This document shows positions 1 through 8,693 of a DNA stretch of 64,000 bases, piece by piece; position 1 is the first letter of the stretch; the number at the start of each line of letters is the position of its first letter. The DNA comes from Parapedobacter indicus (lineage in GTDB: Bacteria > Bacteroidota > Bacteroidia > Sphingobacteriales > Sphingobacteriaceae): NCBI RefSeq assembly GCF_900113765.1, contig NZ_FOQO01000014.1, positions 99,799-163,798 on the forward strand, read 5' to 3'. The translations under genes and the position numbers were made by a program. The notes below the pieces were generated by a model. That model was not told the DNA's origin and did not search any database. It worked only from the letters and a program-made list of their open reading frames with translations.

Positions 1-1
1 C

Positions 2-136
2 AACCCGGTTGCCTTTCTTATCCCTTGCCATCGAGTGATCCAATCATCGGGAACTTTTGGAGGATATCTATGGGGAACAACCCGAAAGACCGCAATAATT
101 GGTTGGGAAAGGTCAAAAATCCATTCGGAAATTTAA
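2..136 (+). CDS. ada: C-terminal end of Ada-type O6-alkylguanine-DNA alkyltransferase (5' end outside window)
   Basis: The frame is open from the window edge to TAA at 134-136 and gives the last 44 residues of an alkylguanine-DNA methyltransferase domain. The active-site signature PCHRV is intact, with the alkyl-acceptor cysteine codon at 26-28. It is followed by the G-rich stretch SGTFGGYLWG and the end RKTAIIGWE. Family knowledge: the enzyme transfers the alkyl group irreversibly to its own cysteine. The three following repair genes on the same strand suggest the bifunctional AraC-methyltransferase Ada that controls an adaptive response, but the regulatory half lies outside the window, so a plain Ogt cannot be excluded. 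Confidence 0.85.
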   Translation, partial: NPVAFLIPCHRVIQSSGTFGGYLWGTTRKTAIIGWERSKIHSEI

Positions 137-147
137 AAACCATCGCC

Positions 148-858
148 ATGCACATCATCGAAAAAATAGGAAATGCAGATTGGCAAAACATTACGGAACA
201 GATGCACCAACACGGATACGCCATCGTTCCCCGTCTCTTGACAGACGAACAATGCGAAACTTTGAAAACTCGATACGATCAATCGGATTTATATCGAAAG
301 ACGGTTGTCATGGCTCGGCATCGGTTTGGCTTGGGTGAATATAAATATTTCGATTACCCTTTACCCGACCTGATCCAGACCATCCGGACACATATTTATC
401 CGCGTCTTGCTCCTATTGCGAATACATGGTTTAAGGCATTGAATTTGGGCATCGAGTTTCCGCTAAGCCATGCTGCACTGTTAGAAAACTGCCGCAAAAA
501 GGATCAGCAAAAGGCAACGGCATTGATTTTGAAGTACGGCAAAGGGGGGTTCAATGCCCTACATCAGGACTTGTACGGTGATGTATATTTCCCCATCCAA
601 ACGGTATTCATGCTTGATGAAGTTGATACAGATTTTACCGGCGGAGAATTTGTGCTGACACAGCAAATCCCAAGAGCACAAACCAAGGCAATCGTATTAA
701 AACCTAAAAAAGGGGATATGCTGATTTTTACGACAAATTTTAAACCGGAGAAGGGAACGAAAGGATATTACCGGGTGAACATGAAACACGGTGTAAGTGA
801 AATAAAAGAAGGCGAACGCCATACACTGGGAATAATCTTTCACGATGCATTAAATTAA
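148..858 (+). CDS. 2OG-Fe(II) oxygenase, Ada-operon type
   Basis: A 236-residue prolyl-hydroxylase-like 2-oxoglutarate/Fe(II) dioxygenase. The iron ligands are visible as H139-x-D141 (LHQDLYG) and H214 (KHGVSE), with R224 (ERHTLGI) in the position that binds 2-oxoglutarate. The frame stays open upstream to the window edge, but that part is the shadow of the alkyltransferase end, so I place the start at ATG 148, 11 bases after the ada stop. Family knowledge: such proteins hydroxylate protein or alkylated substrates using O2 and 2-oxoglutarate. Its place between ada and alkB suggests a role in alkylation damage repair, but the substrate cannot be read from the sequence. Confidence 0.85.
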   Translation: MHIIEKIGNADWQNITEQMHQHGYAIVPRLLTDEQCETLKTRYDQSDLYRKTVVMARHRFGLGEYKYFDYPLPDLIQTIRTHIYPRLAPIANTWFKALNLGIEFPLSHAALLENCRKKDQQKATALILKYGKGGFNALHQDLYGDVYFPIQTVFMLDEVDTDFTGGEFVLTQQIPRAQTKAIVLKPKKGDMLIFTTNFKPEKGTKGYYRVNMKHGVSEIKEGERHTLGIIFHDALN

Positions 859-868
859 CCGTAGCGAA

Positions 869-1114
869 ATGGTCGCACATGCTGAATTATCGGACATCGC
901 ATTAAGACATAAAATCAGAAACAAAGAAATCCGTTTTGGTGGAAATAAAACACTCAAAATTTATGGTTTGTTAGGCTGCACATCAGGCAAACGGATGAAG
1001 AGAGAAAACAGAGTTTTCTTCGCTTCAGAACAAGAAGCATGGCAAAACAACTTTCGCCCTTGTTACCGCTGTTTGAAAGAACGCTATAGAAAATGGAAAA
1101 ATGGACTTGTTTAA
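869..1114 (+). CDS. Stand-alone Ada metal-binding (zinc) domain protein
   Basis: An 81-residue protein matching the N-terminal zinc domain of Ada. It has the NKTLKIYG strand, a cysteine in LLGCTSGKR, the conserved ENRVFFASEQEA core and the paired cysteines of FRPCYRC. In classical Ada the four cysteines bind zinc, and one takes methyl groups from DNA phosphotriesters, switching Ada to an activator. Here the domain is a separate gene with only three obvious cysteines, so methyl transfer is uncertain. It starts 10 bases after the oxygenase stop and overlaps alkB by 14 bases, so it is probably translationally coupled within the repair operon. Confidence 0.75.
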   Translation: MVAHAELSDIALRHKIRNKEIRFGGNKTLKIYGLLGCTSGKRMKRENRVFFASEQEAWQNNFRPCYRCLKERYRKWKNGLV

Positions 1115-1712
1115 TCAATCGATCGATAAACACAAAAATTGGCTTCCTTATCAGGGGACGGTAAATTACTACGGCAAGTTACTCGTTGAGCAGCAAGCAA
1201 ATTTTTATTTAAACCGCTTGTTAGAGACCATCGAATGGCGTAACGATGAAGCCGTTATCTTCGGAAAGAAAATTATCACCAAACGAAAAGTGGCTTGGTA
1301 TGGAGAAAGAGCGTATGCGTACACCTATTCCAACACCACCAAATACGCGCTACCCTGGACCGAAGAACTCTTGGCCTTAAAAAGCCTGATCGAAAAAGAA
1401 ACCGGTGCTACCTTCAACTCTTGTCTACTCAATCTCTATCACAACGGAGACGAAGGGATGGCCTGGCATAGCGACGGTGAAGCCGATTTGAAAAAAGAGG
1501 GAGTTATCGGGTCTTTAAGTTTTGGAGCGGAGCGAAAATTTGCGTTCAAACATAAACAAACCGGTGAAAAAGTGGCACTTAAATTGGAACATGGGAGCCT
1601 TTTAGTCATGAAAGATACCACACAGACCTTCTGGCTACACAGACTTCCTCCCAGTAAAAAGATCGTGAAGCCGAGAGTTAACCTGACATTCAGAACCATT
1701 GAAGAAAAATAA
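1101..1712 (+). CDS. alkB: AlkB-family alpha-ketoglutarate-dependent DNA repair dioxygenase
   Basis: A 203-residue AlkB homologue. It carries the full iron and cosubstrate set: H123-x-D125 (WHSDGEAD), H180 (WLHRLPP) and the RxNxTFR end (R192, N194, R198). The N-terminal nucleotide-recognition lid contains the YGERAYAYTYS segment. It oxidatively removes methyl groups from 1-methyladenine and 3-methylcytosine in DNA, releasing formaldehyde. Its start overlaps the preceding Ada zinc-domain gene, and it is the last gene of the ada-oxygenase-zinc domain-alkB operon. Expression would be expected to follow Ada after alkylation stress, although the operon promoter lies outside the window. Confidence 0.93.
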   Translation: MDLFNQSIDKHKNWLPYQGTVNYYGKLLVEQQANFYLNRLLETIEWRNDEAVIFGKKIITKRKVAWYGERAYAYTYSNTTKYALPWTEELLALKSLIEKETGATFNSCLLNLYHNGDEGMAWHSDGEADLKKEGVIGSLSFGAERKFAFKHKQTGEKVALKLEHGSLLVMKDTTQTFWLHRLPPSKKIVKPRVNLTFRTIEEK

Positions 1713-1789
1713 ACGAAATTCACCCACGAAAAAATCTTTATTATTTGTCCGCATAGTTCGGCATCTTCACTTGTTTAATTTTCACAACG

Positions 1790-2755
1790 ATGCGCATTAT
1801 CACTGTTTTTCCCTGGTTGCTATCGATCGGCATAGTATCGTTGGCGGCGGGATGTGCCACAATCAAAGACGTCAATATACGTCAGCAGATCATGGGCAGT
1901 AACTGCAACCAGCAAAATGTATATAATTATACCGACGAAGATCTACCGCAGCCACTCCACATGCTTGCGATCGAAAAGTATCTAAGCACCCAACTAAGTT
2001 ATGGAAACTTGAATATGGCTAATGCCATCGGTATATTACCAGATTTAACCCGCTACATCGACCTAAAAAGAGACTTGGATACTGCGGATCTCGCGAAACG
2101 GCTTACCATTCTGGAGTTAAAACAACGCATCGATCATAAAATCAACATGGCCTCGCTGGAAGTTTCAGCGGTTGCCTCGGAAATGGATTGCGAGGAGGAA
2201 CGTACCAGCCAGGTTGCCAATTACCTGAAAGGAAGTGAAAATGAGACCGAATCAAAACTTACTATCGCAGCCATCGTTGTTGGTGCCACGGGTGCCATAA
2301 CTACCGGTGGGGTCATTGAAAATGAAGCGGCCAGTAATACGGTGGGGATTGCTACGGGCATCACGGAGGCATCACTGGGTCTGCTGATGCTCTTTAACAA
2401 TCGAAAAATTGACTTCTACCACCAAAGAAATGCCTTACGGGAAGTTTGGCAAGGCAACCCGGTATCATCGAATTTTCCGCCGTTTGTCTGGTATTACCTC
2501 AACTATACCGATCCGGACAAAGGCATCTCATCCGTGCGACGAGAAATCATCGATAAATGGAAAAATTTTGGCCAGATATCCGAAAGAGAAGACGAAGAAG
2601 GGCATGTCCTTACGCCGATCTATTTCGGCGATGGAGGCAAGTACACCACGGAAGAGCTGGTGAACCGTGCCGATATGTACGATCAACTTGAATCACACAT
2701 TACGTTGATGAAACAAGGTCTGAAGGCACTGTCCTTAGCACTGGAACGTCTGTAA
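1790..2755 (+). CDS. Hypothetical lipoprotein with a glycine-rich hydrophobic centre
   Basis: A 321-residue protein with a signal peptide ending in the lipobox SLAAGC, so it should be a lipid-anchored envelope protein. The N-terminal half is mostly charged and helical. About residues 158-205 contain two short glycine/alanine-rich hydrophobic stretches separated by ENEAASNT, like a glycine-zipper hairpin. The C-terminal third is again charged. I do not recognise a domain. It follows alkB by 77 bases on the same strand but shares no obvious function with it, and it converges with the DUF1295 gene. There is no further clue to its role. Confidence 0.75.
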   Translation: MRIITVFPWLLSIGIVSLAAGCATIKDVNIRQQIMGSNCNQQNVYNYTDEDLPQPLHMLAIEKYLSTQLSYGNLNMANAIGILPDLTRYIDLKRDLDTADLAKRLTILELKQRIDHKINMASLEVSAVASEMDCEEERTSQVANYLKGSENETESKLTIAAIVVGATGAITTGGVIENEAASNTVGIATGITEASLGLLMLFNNRKIDFYHQRNALREVWQGNPVSSNFPPFVWYYLNYTDPDKGISSVRREIIDKWKNFGQISEREDEEGHVLTPIYFGDGGKYTTEELVNRADMYDQLESHITLMKQGLKALSLALERL

Positions 2756-2828
2756 CCTCGTCTCCGTCGCCGATTCTTACTACATTGGCGCGTTGCGACA
2801 ACCTGTTAATTAAGAAAAAGATCCTCTC

Positions 2829-3518
2829 TTAATAGATAAACGGTACTAACATTTTGGTTCGGCTCGCATAGCTGTCATAATCCGTTCCGTATTTGCGTTT
2901 AAGATAGCTATCAAGTTTTGGCGCATTGTAAAAAGCGAAAAAACAGAAAAGAAATGCAGGGATAATGGCCGCATACCAATTCCTGGTTACAACCGCATAA
3001 GCAATTACCCACAATATATCGCCGAAATAGTTAATGTGTCTGGCGTATCTAAAAAAGCCTCCCGTATAGATTTTACCTTGGTTTTCGGGGTTCCTTTTCC
3101 ATTTATCCCGCAAAATCTCTCCCCCACTATTTAATACGGAACCTACAATAAAAAGGGCAATTGCGAGGAAATCGACTATATCTAAGGGCTTAGCCGTCGG
3201 AAGAACAAAGAGTGAAAATCCAATATAATACAAGGCAAAAGCAAACGGAACACTGATACTTTCCTCCCAGGGAATTTTTCTTTTTAACAACACAACCATC
3301 ATGTAGCCCAGCCTGGCAAACGTAACGACGTTGAAAATAAAAATCAGTATTCTCCTGTCTAGCTGGTCCGCCGCATTATCCATAGCAAATTTACTTTCAA
3401 CCCAGGTTCCTCCATTTTGAAAGAGTATCCAAAATGACAACCAAAGCAGCAAGATTTCTAGCAGGTGGATAATTATTTTTTGCGGCAAGCTTTTGCTGTG
3501 CTGTCCATAAAGTTCCAT
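2829..3518 (-). CDS. DUF1295 / isoprenylcysteine methyltransferase-like membrane protein
   Basis: A 229-residue integral membrane protein with about six hydrophobic segments. The C-terminal part has the pattern of the steroid 5-alpha-reductase / isoprenylcysteine carboxyl methyltransferase superfamily: TGGFFRYARHINYFGDIL, then a C-terminal YGTDYDSYASRTKMLVPF. The RHxNYFG motif is the cofactor-proximal signature of DUF1295 members. The substrate in bacteria is generally unknown, although a lipid or hydrophobic small molecule is expected. It lies 17 bases downstream of the decayed AraC gene on the same strand. Confidence 0.8.
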   Translation of the reverse strand: MELYGQHSKSLPQKIIIHLLEILLLWLSFWILFQNGGTWVESKFAMDNAADQLDRRILIFIFNVVTFARLGYMMVVLLKRKIPWEESISVPFAFALYYIGFSLFVLPTAKPLDIVDFLAIALFIVGSVLNSGGEILRDKWKRNPENQGKIYTGGFFRYARHINYFGDILWVIAYAVVTRNWYAAIIPAFLFCFFAFYNAPKLDSYLKRKYGTDYDSYASRTKMLVPFIY

Positions 3519-3535
3519 GTAAATTTCGTTATAAT

Positions 3536-3996
3536 TTAATCCAGTATAGCTTCCTTGTTGTATCGATTCCGGTATTCCAACGGCGACATACCCGTAATTT
3601 TCCGGAACACCTCACGGAATGCCTTTACATCCGAGTACCCCACCTCATACATCACCTCATTGACGGTTTTACGGGTAGTTTCAAAGGCTTTCTTCGCCGA
3701 TTCAATTTTGACACGTTGCAGGTATTCAAGCGGCGTATTGCCCGTAGCTTTCACAAACCGTCTGTCAAAATTTCGTCGCCCGACGGCAAATCGCTTCGAA
3801 AGATCCTCCACCGATATCTTCTCACAGAAATGATCTTCCAGATATTGCTGCGCATTTTTTACCATCTCGTCGCTGTGCGATTTTGGCCGGTAAAAATGGC
3901 AAAAGTAGATTGTGTTTGTCGGTCCAGCTCGATCTGAAAGATCTTTGAACGATAAATTGCGGTTTCCCGGTCGTAGTATTTTGTAACCGTGGAGTG
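3536..3996 (-). pseudogene. Frameshifted, 5'-truncated GlxA-family AraC regulator
   Basis: The 3' part encodes a complete double helix-turn-helix AraC domain (EDLSKRFAVGRRNFDRRF, then NEVMYEVGYSDVKAFREVFR, FRKITGMSPLEYRNRY). Upstream, in a different frame, is the linker typical of GlxA-type regulators (KYYDRETAIYRSKIFQIELD, then STFAIFTGQ). The two frames meet near 3885, where TGQ should continue as KSHSDEMVKNAQQYL, so a small indel broke the gene. The DJ-1/PfpI-like sensing domain (about 190 residues) is absent: the next bases are the end of the DUF4397 gene. A short HTH protein could still be made from an internal start, but the gene as a whole looks dead. Confidence 0.8.
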
Positions 3997-4072
3997 GGTT
4001 CCGCTTATGGTTCCTGTCCAACTGCAAAAAGCAAGGCTGAAAAGAGTGACATAAAGCAAACAGCAATGCGCG

Positions 4073-4798
4073 CTAATTAATCCCCCGATGACGCACGATG
4101 CCGATGTAATACGGAGCCGACTCTCCGCCATCGCCCGCGAGAAATAGGGTCAGGTAGTCGCCGGGATCCAACGCAACACCGGTACGCCGGGCCAATTGTT
4201 CACCATCTTCGTCCTGAATGGTCAGCACATGCGTTCCCGTATGGGCAGTCGGGATAAATTCCTCGGCATGTTTACCGGTCTCCGGTGTTTCCTTGGTCCG
4301 GTTACGGAAGGCCTCAATCGGCTCGGCTTCCGCGATGTGCAGCGTTACGCGCTGGGACGTTTCAGCCAGGTTAAAAAAGCGTACGCCGGCAATGGCCGCC
4401 GGATCTTCCGTACCCTCAGGCACATGATCTTCGGTCACGAAATGTAGCGGAGCAGTTTCCGTACCAAAAAGGAATGAGGTATAATACCTGTTTTCTTCCA
4501 GCGTAAACGTAGTATCTACCAACTGGGCCAGTTCATTGGATGAAATAATTTCCAGCTTGCAATCCACACAGCTGGGCACCGCATAAAAATCAATACCTCG
4601 ATATTGCAGACCTTGGTTCAATGGTTGAAACCCGCGCCCCATGTCTAATCGATGTTGCACTGCTCGTGCTTCTAGGAACGAGTTAACCACCGCGAATCCC
4701 GACCGTACTTCCGGTTCAGGCTCCTCGTCTTTTATGCAACCAGCCAACAAAACAGCCCCTAAAAACAAGGCTGAGAACGCTTTTCTATTTCTTTTCAT
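4073..4798 (-). CDS. DUF4397-type lipoprotein (paralogue 2)
   Basis: A 241-residue lipoprotein: signal peptide with lipobox LLAGC, then an acidic linker (KDEEPEPEV) and a beta-rich domain with the features of DUF4397 proteins (VNSFLEA, LVDTTFTLEENRYYTSFLFG, VRFFNLA, THVLTIQDEDGEQ, LDPGDYLTLFLAG). It is a clear tandem paralogue of the next gene upstream, with the same domain order and 16 bases between them, so the pair probably arose by duplication and is co-transcribed. DUF4397 proteins are surface or periplasmic lipoproteins of unknown function in Bacteroidota. The C-terminal end abuts the decayed AraC gene. Confidence 0.8.
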   Translation of the reverse strand: MKRNRKAFSALFLGAVLLAGCIKDEEPEPEVRSGFAVVNSFLEARAVQHRLDMGRGFQPLNQGLQYRGIDFYAVPSCVDCKLEIISSNELAQLVDTTFTLEENRYYTSFLFGTETAPLHFVTEDHVPEGTEDPAAIAGVRFFNLAETSQRVTLHIAEAEPIEAFRNRTKETPETGKHAEEFIPTAHTGTHVLTIQDEDGEQLARRTGVALDPGDYLTLFLAGDGGESAPYYIGIVRHRGIN

Positions 4799-4814
4799 AC
4801 TAGGTTGTAGTTAC

Positions 4815-5534
4815 TTAATTAACCCATTGCGGCACTACCCCGACGTAAAAGGTATTTGGGTCCCGTTCGTCGCCGGTGAGGAAAATACTGATATAGCTAC
4901 CCGCAGACAAATCAACCCTACTCTCCCGTGTAGCCACTGTTTCACCATCTTCATCCACGACACTCACGATATACGTACCGGTAGCCACGGGTATAAAGTC
5001 TTCCCCGGCTTTGCCTGTTTGGGGTGTTTCAAGGGGCCGGTTGCGGAAAGCCGCCACGGGTTCCATTTCGCCGATGTGCAGGGTTACGCGGCGGTCGGTA
5101 TTTGCCAGGTTATAGAACCTCACTGCGGCAATAGCCGCCGGATCATCCACATCCTCGGGAATCCGATCTTCGGTGATGAAGTGACGCGGGTCGTCATGTG
5201 TACCGTATACAATGGATGAATAATATACGCTATCCTGCACCGTAAACGTAGTGTCCACCAGTCTATTATCTTCATACGTCGAATAGATTTCCAGTCGGCG
5301 ATTCTCCCCGGGAAAAATGTAAATAGGCCATTGACTAAAGGTCCGGTAACCAAGCGGATTCAAACCTTCTATCGTATTGCGGCCTACGTAGTAAAACGCT
5401 GCATCGGCTTCGATAAACGTATTGATAAACGTCGTACCACCGACCCGCTCAGGCTCCGGATCATTTCCCCGTAAACAACTGCCAAGCAGCACAACGCTGG
5501 CTACAAAGGCAACGATTAAACTCAACTTTTTCAT
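4815..5534 (-). CDS. DUF4397-type lipoprotein (paralogue 1)
   Basis: A 239-residue lipoprotein with signal peptide and lipobox (VVLLGSC) followed by the acidic linker LRGNDPEPE. The mature part shares with its neighbour the segments LVDTTFTVQDSVYYSSIVYG, DPAAIAAVRFYNLA, RVTLHIGEMEPVAAFRNR and SAGSYISIFLTG. It is the first gene of a two-gene minus-strand unit and is transcribed away from the Spondin_N gene, so the roughly 195 bases between 5534 and 5730 should hold divergent promoters. It is predicted to be an outer-membrane-anchored protein with an immunoglobulin-like beta fold. Function unknown. Confidence 0.8.
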   Translation of the reverse strand: MKKLSLIVAFVASVVLLGSCLRGNDPEPERVGGTTFINTFIEADAAFYYVGRNTIEGLNPLGYRTFSQWPIYIFPGENRRLEIYSTYEDNRLVDTTFTVQDSVYYSSIVYGTHDDPRHFITEDRIPEDVDDPAAIAAVRFYNLANTDRRVTLHIGEMEPVAAFRNRPLETPQTGKAGEDFIPVATGTYIVSVVDEDGETVATRESRVDLSAGSYISIFLTGDERDPNTFYVGVVPQWVN

Positions 5535-5729
5535 ATCCTGTTAACGTGTAGAGCCGGGTAAATGCTACAACCATTTTATAGTCGATTTGTTTTCAATAAT
5601 TACAGAATTCTTTCATTTATAAAAGGTTGCCATAGCATCGGGAAATATCGTCAATCAATCGGGAAATGCAGGTACTCGGCCAAACGGACCGTCATACTAC
5701 CTTTGCTTCAACGATTAATTGAAATGATT

Positions 5730-7037
5730 ATGAAGAAGCATACAAAACTTGTATGGTTGTCGTTGGCCGTTATGCCGCTTTGGTTTTCGGCTTGTAAAGA
5801 CGATGAGAAAATGATGGATCCCACTACGAGCGAGATGACCCTCACGGTAGAAAACGTCTTGGATTCAAAACCGCTCGTTCAATCGGGGGCATTCAAAAAC
5901 GAGGGTGCTACTCCGGTAGTGATGCCTGGTGAGACCATCTCCTTCCAATTCTATGCAGCCAAAGGGCAAGCCGTTACGTTTGCTACGATGTATGGCTTGT
6001 CCAATGACCTGTTCTTTGCTCCGGAGAATCCAGGGATCATGTTATATGATGAAGAAGGTATGCCCATCGAGGGTGATGTTTCCGAACACATTAAGCTTTG
6101 GGATAATGGTACCCGGATCAACGAGGCGCCCGGTCCAGATCTTGTGCATCCGGGCATGGCTGAATCCGAACCCAAAGGCGTGATGGAGGTAAACGGCATG
6201 GACGCGCAGGGTAACAGTTATGCCGCCGCGTCTTCGCTGATGCAGGTTTCATTAACCTACGATGGAAACTCCAGGTTCACCCTGACCATCAAAAACACAT
6301 CGGGCAACACCCCAAACGAAACACCATTCAGTCCGGGCGTTTGGGCTGTCTCTTATATCGCCGGTGGCAACCTATTGAATCCGGCCCCCATTTACGAAAG
6401 GGGTAAACCATCCGAACATGGGTTGACCGATCTGGCAGAAATGGGCGATAACAGTGAACTGGGTGATTACCTCGCCGACCGGACCGGCATTTTCACGCCA
6501 CTGTCGCCAATTCTGGTCGTGATATACAACGGCATTGAAAATCCGATCTACAAAACCGGCGAAAAGGATCGTGGCGAGGGCCTGAAAGAACTGGCCCAGA
6601 TGGGCGATGCCAGCAAGCTTGCCGCCTATCTCGAAACCATCGATGGCGTGAAGGAGGTATATGTGCTGGCTGCGGAAAACACCACGGTGCTCCTGCCGAA
6701 AATCGGCGACCAGCCAGGCAGTACGGTATCGCAGCTATTGAAAGTAGCTAAAGGCGACCGGTTGGCCATTGCCACCATGTATGGATTGTCCAACGACTGG
6801 TTTTTTGCCTCCAAAACTAGTGGTGTGGATGCCACCCAAAAGGGTGATCTATCGGCTTCTATCGGGCTATTTGACAATGGAACAGCGGTCGACCAATTTC
6901 CCGGTGCCGGGGTAACCCAGGCGAACCTTGAAGGAACTCCCTTGGAGGAAAGCAAAACAATTGAAGCGGTTCCTAACCCCAATGCGTTCACAATGTTGCC
7001 CGGTATTTCGGAAATTATTAACGTCACCCTGCACTGA
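5730..7037 (+). CDS. Spondin_N domain lipoprotein with two repeats
   Basis: The chosen start ATG 5730 gives MKKHTKLVWLSLAV and a lipobox ending in FSAC; an in-frame ATG at 5724 is nearly equivalent, while the frame further upstream is non-coding in character. The mature protein has two Spondin_N-type units. The first contains VTFATMYGLSNDLFFAPE, HIKLWDNGTRINEAPGP and the end NETPFSPGVWAV. The second repeats LAIATMYGLSNDWFFASK and SIGLFDNGTAVDQFPGAG. Family knowledge: secreted beta-sandwich domain related to F-spondin, common as a lipoprotein in Bacteroidota, with no settled role. It is followed after 11 bases by a peroxiredoxin-like gene, so the two are probably one operon. Confidence 0.85.
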   Translation: MKKHTKLVWLSLAVMPLWFSACKDDEKMMDPTTSEMTLTVENVLDSKPLVQSGAFKNEGATPVVMPGETISFQFYAAKGQAVTFATMYGLSNDLFFAPENPGIMLYDEEGMPIEGDVSEHIKLWDNGTRINEAPGPDLVHPGMAESEPKGVMEVNGMDAQGNSYAAASSLMQVSLTYDGNSRFTLTIKNTSGNTPNETPFSPGVWAVSYIAGGNLLNPAPIYERGKPSEHGLTDLAEMGDNSELGDYLADRTGIFTPLSPILVVIYNGIENPIYKTGEKDRGEGLKELAQMGDASKLAAYLETIDGVKEVYVLAAENTTVLLPKIGDQPGSTVSQLLKVAKGDRLAIATMYGLSNDWFFASKTSGVDATQKGDLSASIGLFDNGTAVDQFPGAGVTQANLEGTPLEESKTIEAVPNPNAFTMLPGISEIINVTLH

Positions 7038-7048
7038 AATCAAATACG

Positions 7049-7663
7049 ATGAATTATAAATGCATATTGCTGGGATTGTTTTTGCTGCCCGTCTTCGGAC
7101 GGGCGCAAAACCATTCCGTGCCGGAAAAACCAGAAGACATCAGTCCGCTGCTTATCGGTGAAAGCATACCGATGATCAGCCTAAAAGATGCCATGGGGCA
7201 CCCTTTTTCACTTACCGATCAAGCTGCGGATACCCCTACCATCCTCGTATTTTACAGAGGGGGATGGTGCCCGTTCTGTACAAAACAACTTGCCGGTCTT
7301 CAGGAAATATTACCCGACTTGAAAGCAATGGGCTACCAATTATGGGCCGTAAGTACAGACGCGCCCGAAGGGCTTACGGCATCCGCGGCTAAACAGAACC
7401 TGGATTACTTGCTGCTTTCTGACGCCGATTTAACCGCAGCAAAACTCTTTGGGATTGCATTCAAAGCCCCAGTGAATTACCGCGACTTGCTACCTAAAAC
7501 AAGCGGTGGGATGAATAAAGAATTGCTATTGCCCGTTCCTTCGGTCTTCATCATTGACAAAAGAGGAGTGATACGTTTTGAATACATCAATCCAGATTTT
7601 AAGCAACGGTTGGATTCCGGTTTGCTGATGGCTGTTGCCCGGCAGCTTCAAACCGAGTTGTAG
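7049..7663 (+). CDS. Exported AhpC/TSA-family peroxiredoxin-like protein
   Basis: A 204-residue thioredoxin-fold protein with an N-terminal signal peptide (cleavage probably after FGRAQ, residue 20). Its active site reads RGGWCPFC, giving C74 and C77 in a CPFC arrangement placed where the peroxidatic cysteine of AhpC/TSA proteins sits. The GIAFKAP and VPSVFIIDKRGVIRFEYINPD segments complete the fold. It probably works in the periplasm as a thiol peroxidase or disulfide reductant. It lies 11 bases after the Spondin_N gene. A promoter for the next gene starts right after its stop, so the transcription unit likely ends here. Confidence 0.87.
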   Translation: MNYKCILLGLFLLPVFGRAQNHSVPEKPEDISPLLIGESIPMISLKDAMGHPFSLTDQAADTPTILVFYRGGWCPFCTKQLAGLQEILPDLKAMGYQLWAVSTDAPEGLTASAAKQNLDYLLLSDADLTAAKLFGIAFKAPVNYRDLLPKTSGGMNKELLLPVPSVFIIDKRGVIRFEYINPDFKQRLDSGLLMAVARQLQTEL

Positions 7664-7666
7664 CAT

Positions 7667-7696
7667 TTTGATTCCGGAGGCGTATCGCTATCTTTG
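7667..7696 (+). promoter_or_regulatory. Bacteroidota promoter for the AraC gene
   Basis: TTTG at 7667-7670 and TATCTTTG at 7689-7696 match the Bacteroidota -33 (TTTG) and -7 (TAnnTTTG) elements with an 18-base spacer. The predicted transcription start is near 7700. That excludes the upstream TTG at 7694 as start codon and supports ATG 7742 for the following regulator. Confidence 0.6.
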
Positions 7697-7741
7697 AAAT
7701 GCGAAAATTGCTTTGAGACATATACATGCGATGAACGGCTT

Positions 7742-8593
7742 ATGGTTAGAGAATTTATTGAAAAGGCTACGCTGGGGCGGTTTGTTATGCATAAAGGCGA
7801 TAGCCATTTTATTGGCGGTGGTATGCATAACCCGGAAGCAGAGCCTATCAATACCTTTGTGTACAATAAAGGAGGCGATCAACAGGTAACCATTGACGAA
7901 ATAACCTATACCATGCCTCCGGCAAGTATCCTTCCACTGGTATCCAACCAACATTTTACGTTTGAACGACCCGAAGCATTGGTCGCCTGGCAATTCAACC
8001 GGGCATTTTATTGCATTGTAGACCACGATGCTGAAGTAGGATGCGTAGGCTTCCTGTTCTATGGCATTCAACACCCGATGTTTATCGGCCTTACCCCCGA
8101 CGACGTGTCCGATATGAACGATCTGGAAAAGGTAATTTCGGACGAATTGACCGTACACGACAATTTCCAGGGAGAAATGCTCCGCACGTTATTAAAGCGG
8201 GTGATCATTAAGATCACCCGTAAGGCCAAAAAGCAGTGTGAAAGCTACCAACTGTTTCCTGACGAGAAGATGGATCTTGTACGTCAGTTTGCCTTACTTG
8301 TCGAAACCAATTTCAGGCAAGCGCATGAAGTACGGTTCTATGCCAGCGCGCTGAACAAATCCCCTAAAACGTTAAGTAACGTATTTGCCTTACTAAAACA
8401 ACCGAATCCGTCAGAGATTATACGCAACCGTATCATGGTGGAGGCTAAACGCTATCTCCATTATTCCAATAAATCGGCAAAAGAAATCGCCTATGAACTG
8501 GGCTTTGAAAGCCCTTCGCATTTCAACCGCTTCTTCAAACAGCACACCGGCCAGCCTCCGATCATGTTTAAAGACGCTGTTAATCAACCGTAG
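7742..8593 (+). CDS. AraC-family transcriptional regulator
   Basis: Residues 1 to about 150 form a cupin-like sensor half (HKGDSHFIGGGMHNPEAEPI, then ITYTMPPASILPLVSNQHFTF). The C-terminal 100 residues are an AraC DNA-binding domain: first helix-turn-helix around ALNKSPKTLSNVFALLK, second around SAKEIAYELGFESPSHFNRF, ending FFKQHTGQPPIMFK. ATG 7742 is preferred because the predicted promoter at 7667-7696 would start transcription near 7700. The frame continues upstream as CENCFETYTCDERL, so a longer protein from a non-ATG start remains possible. The ligand and targets are unknown; it follows the Spondin_N/peroxiredoxin pair and may regulate it. Confidence 0.85.
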   Translation: MVREFIEKATLGRFVMHKGDSHFIGGGMHNPEAEPINTFVYNKGGDQQVTIDEITYTMPPASILPLVSNQHFTFERPEALVAWQFNRAFYCIVDHDAEVGCVGFLFYGIQHPMFIGLTPDDVSDMNDLEKVISDELTVHDNFQGEMLRTLLKRVIIKITRKAKKQCESYQLFPDEKMDLVRQFALLVETNFRQAHEVRFYASALNKSPKTLSNVFALLKQPNPSEIIRNRIMVEAKRYLHYSNKSAKEIAYELGFESPSHFNRFFKQHTGQPPIMFKDAVNQP

Positions 8594-8693
8594 GTTGCTT
8601 TACCAATTCTCCAAAAACCCATCCAATTCTGCCTCTTTGCTCTTCTTCAATAAAACGCTTGAAATGCAGGAAATCTTTTTCCCGATAAAAAAA

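Noticed and set aside
5562..5729. Extended N-terminus of the Spondin_N protein
   Set aside because: It would bury the lipoprotein signal peptide; ATG 5724/5730 gives a proper signal with lipobox.
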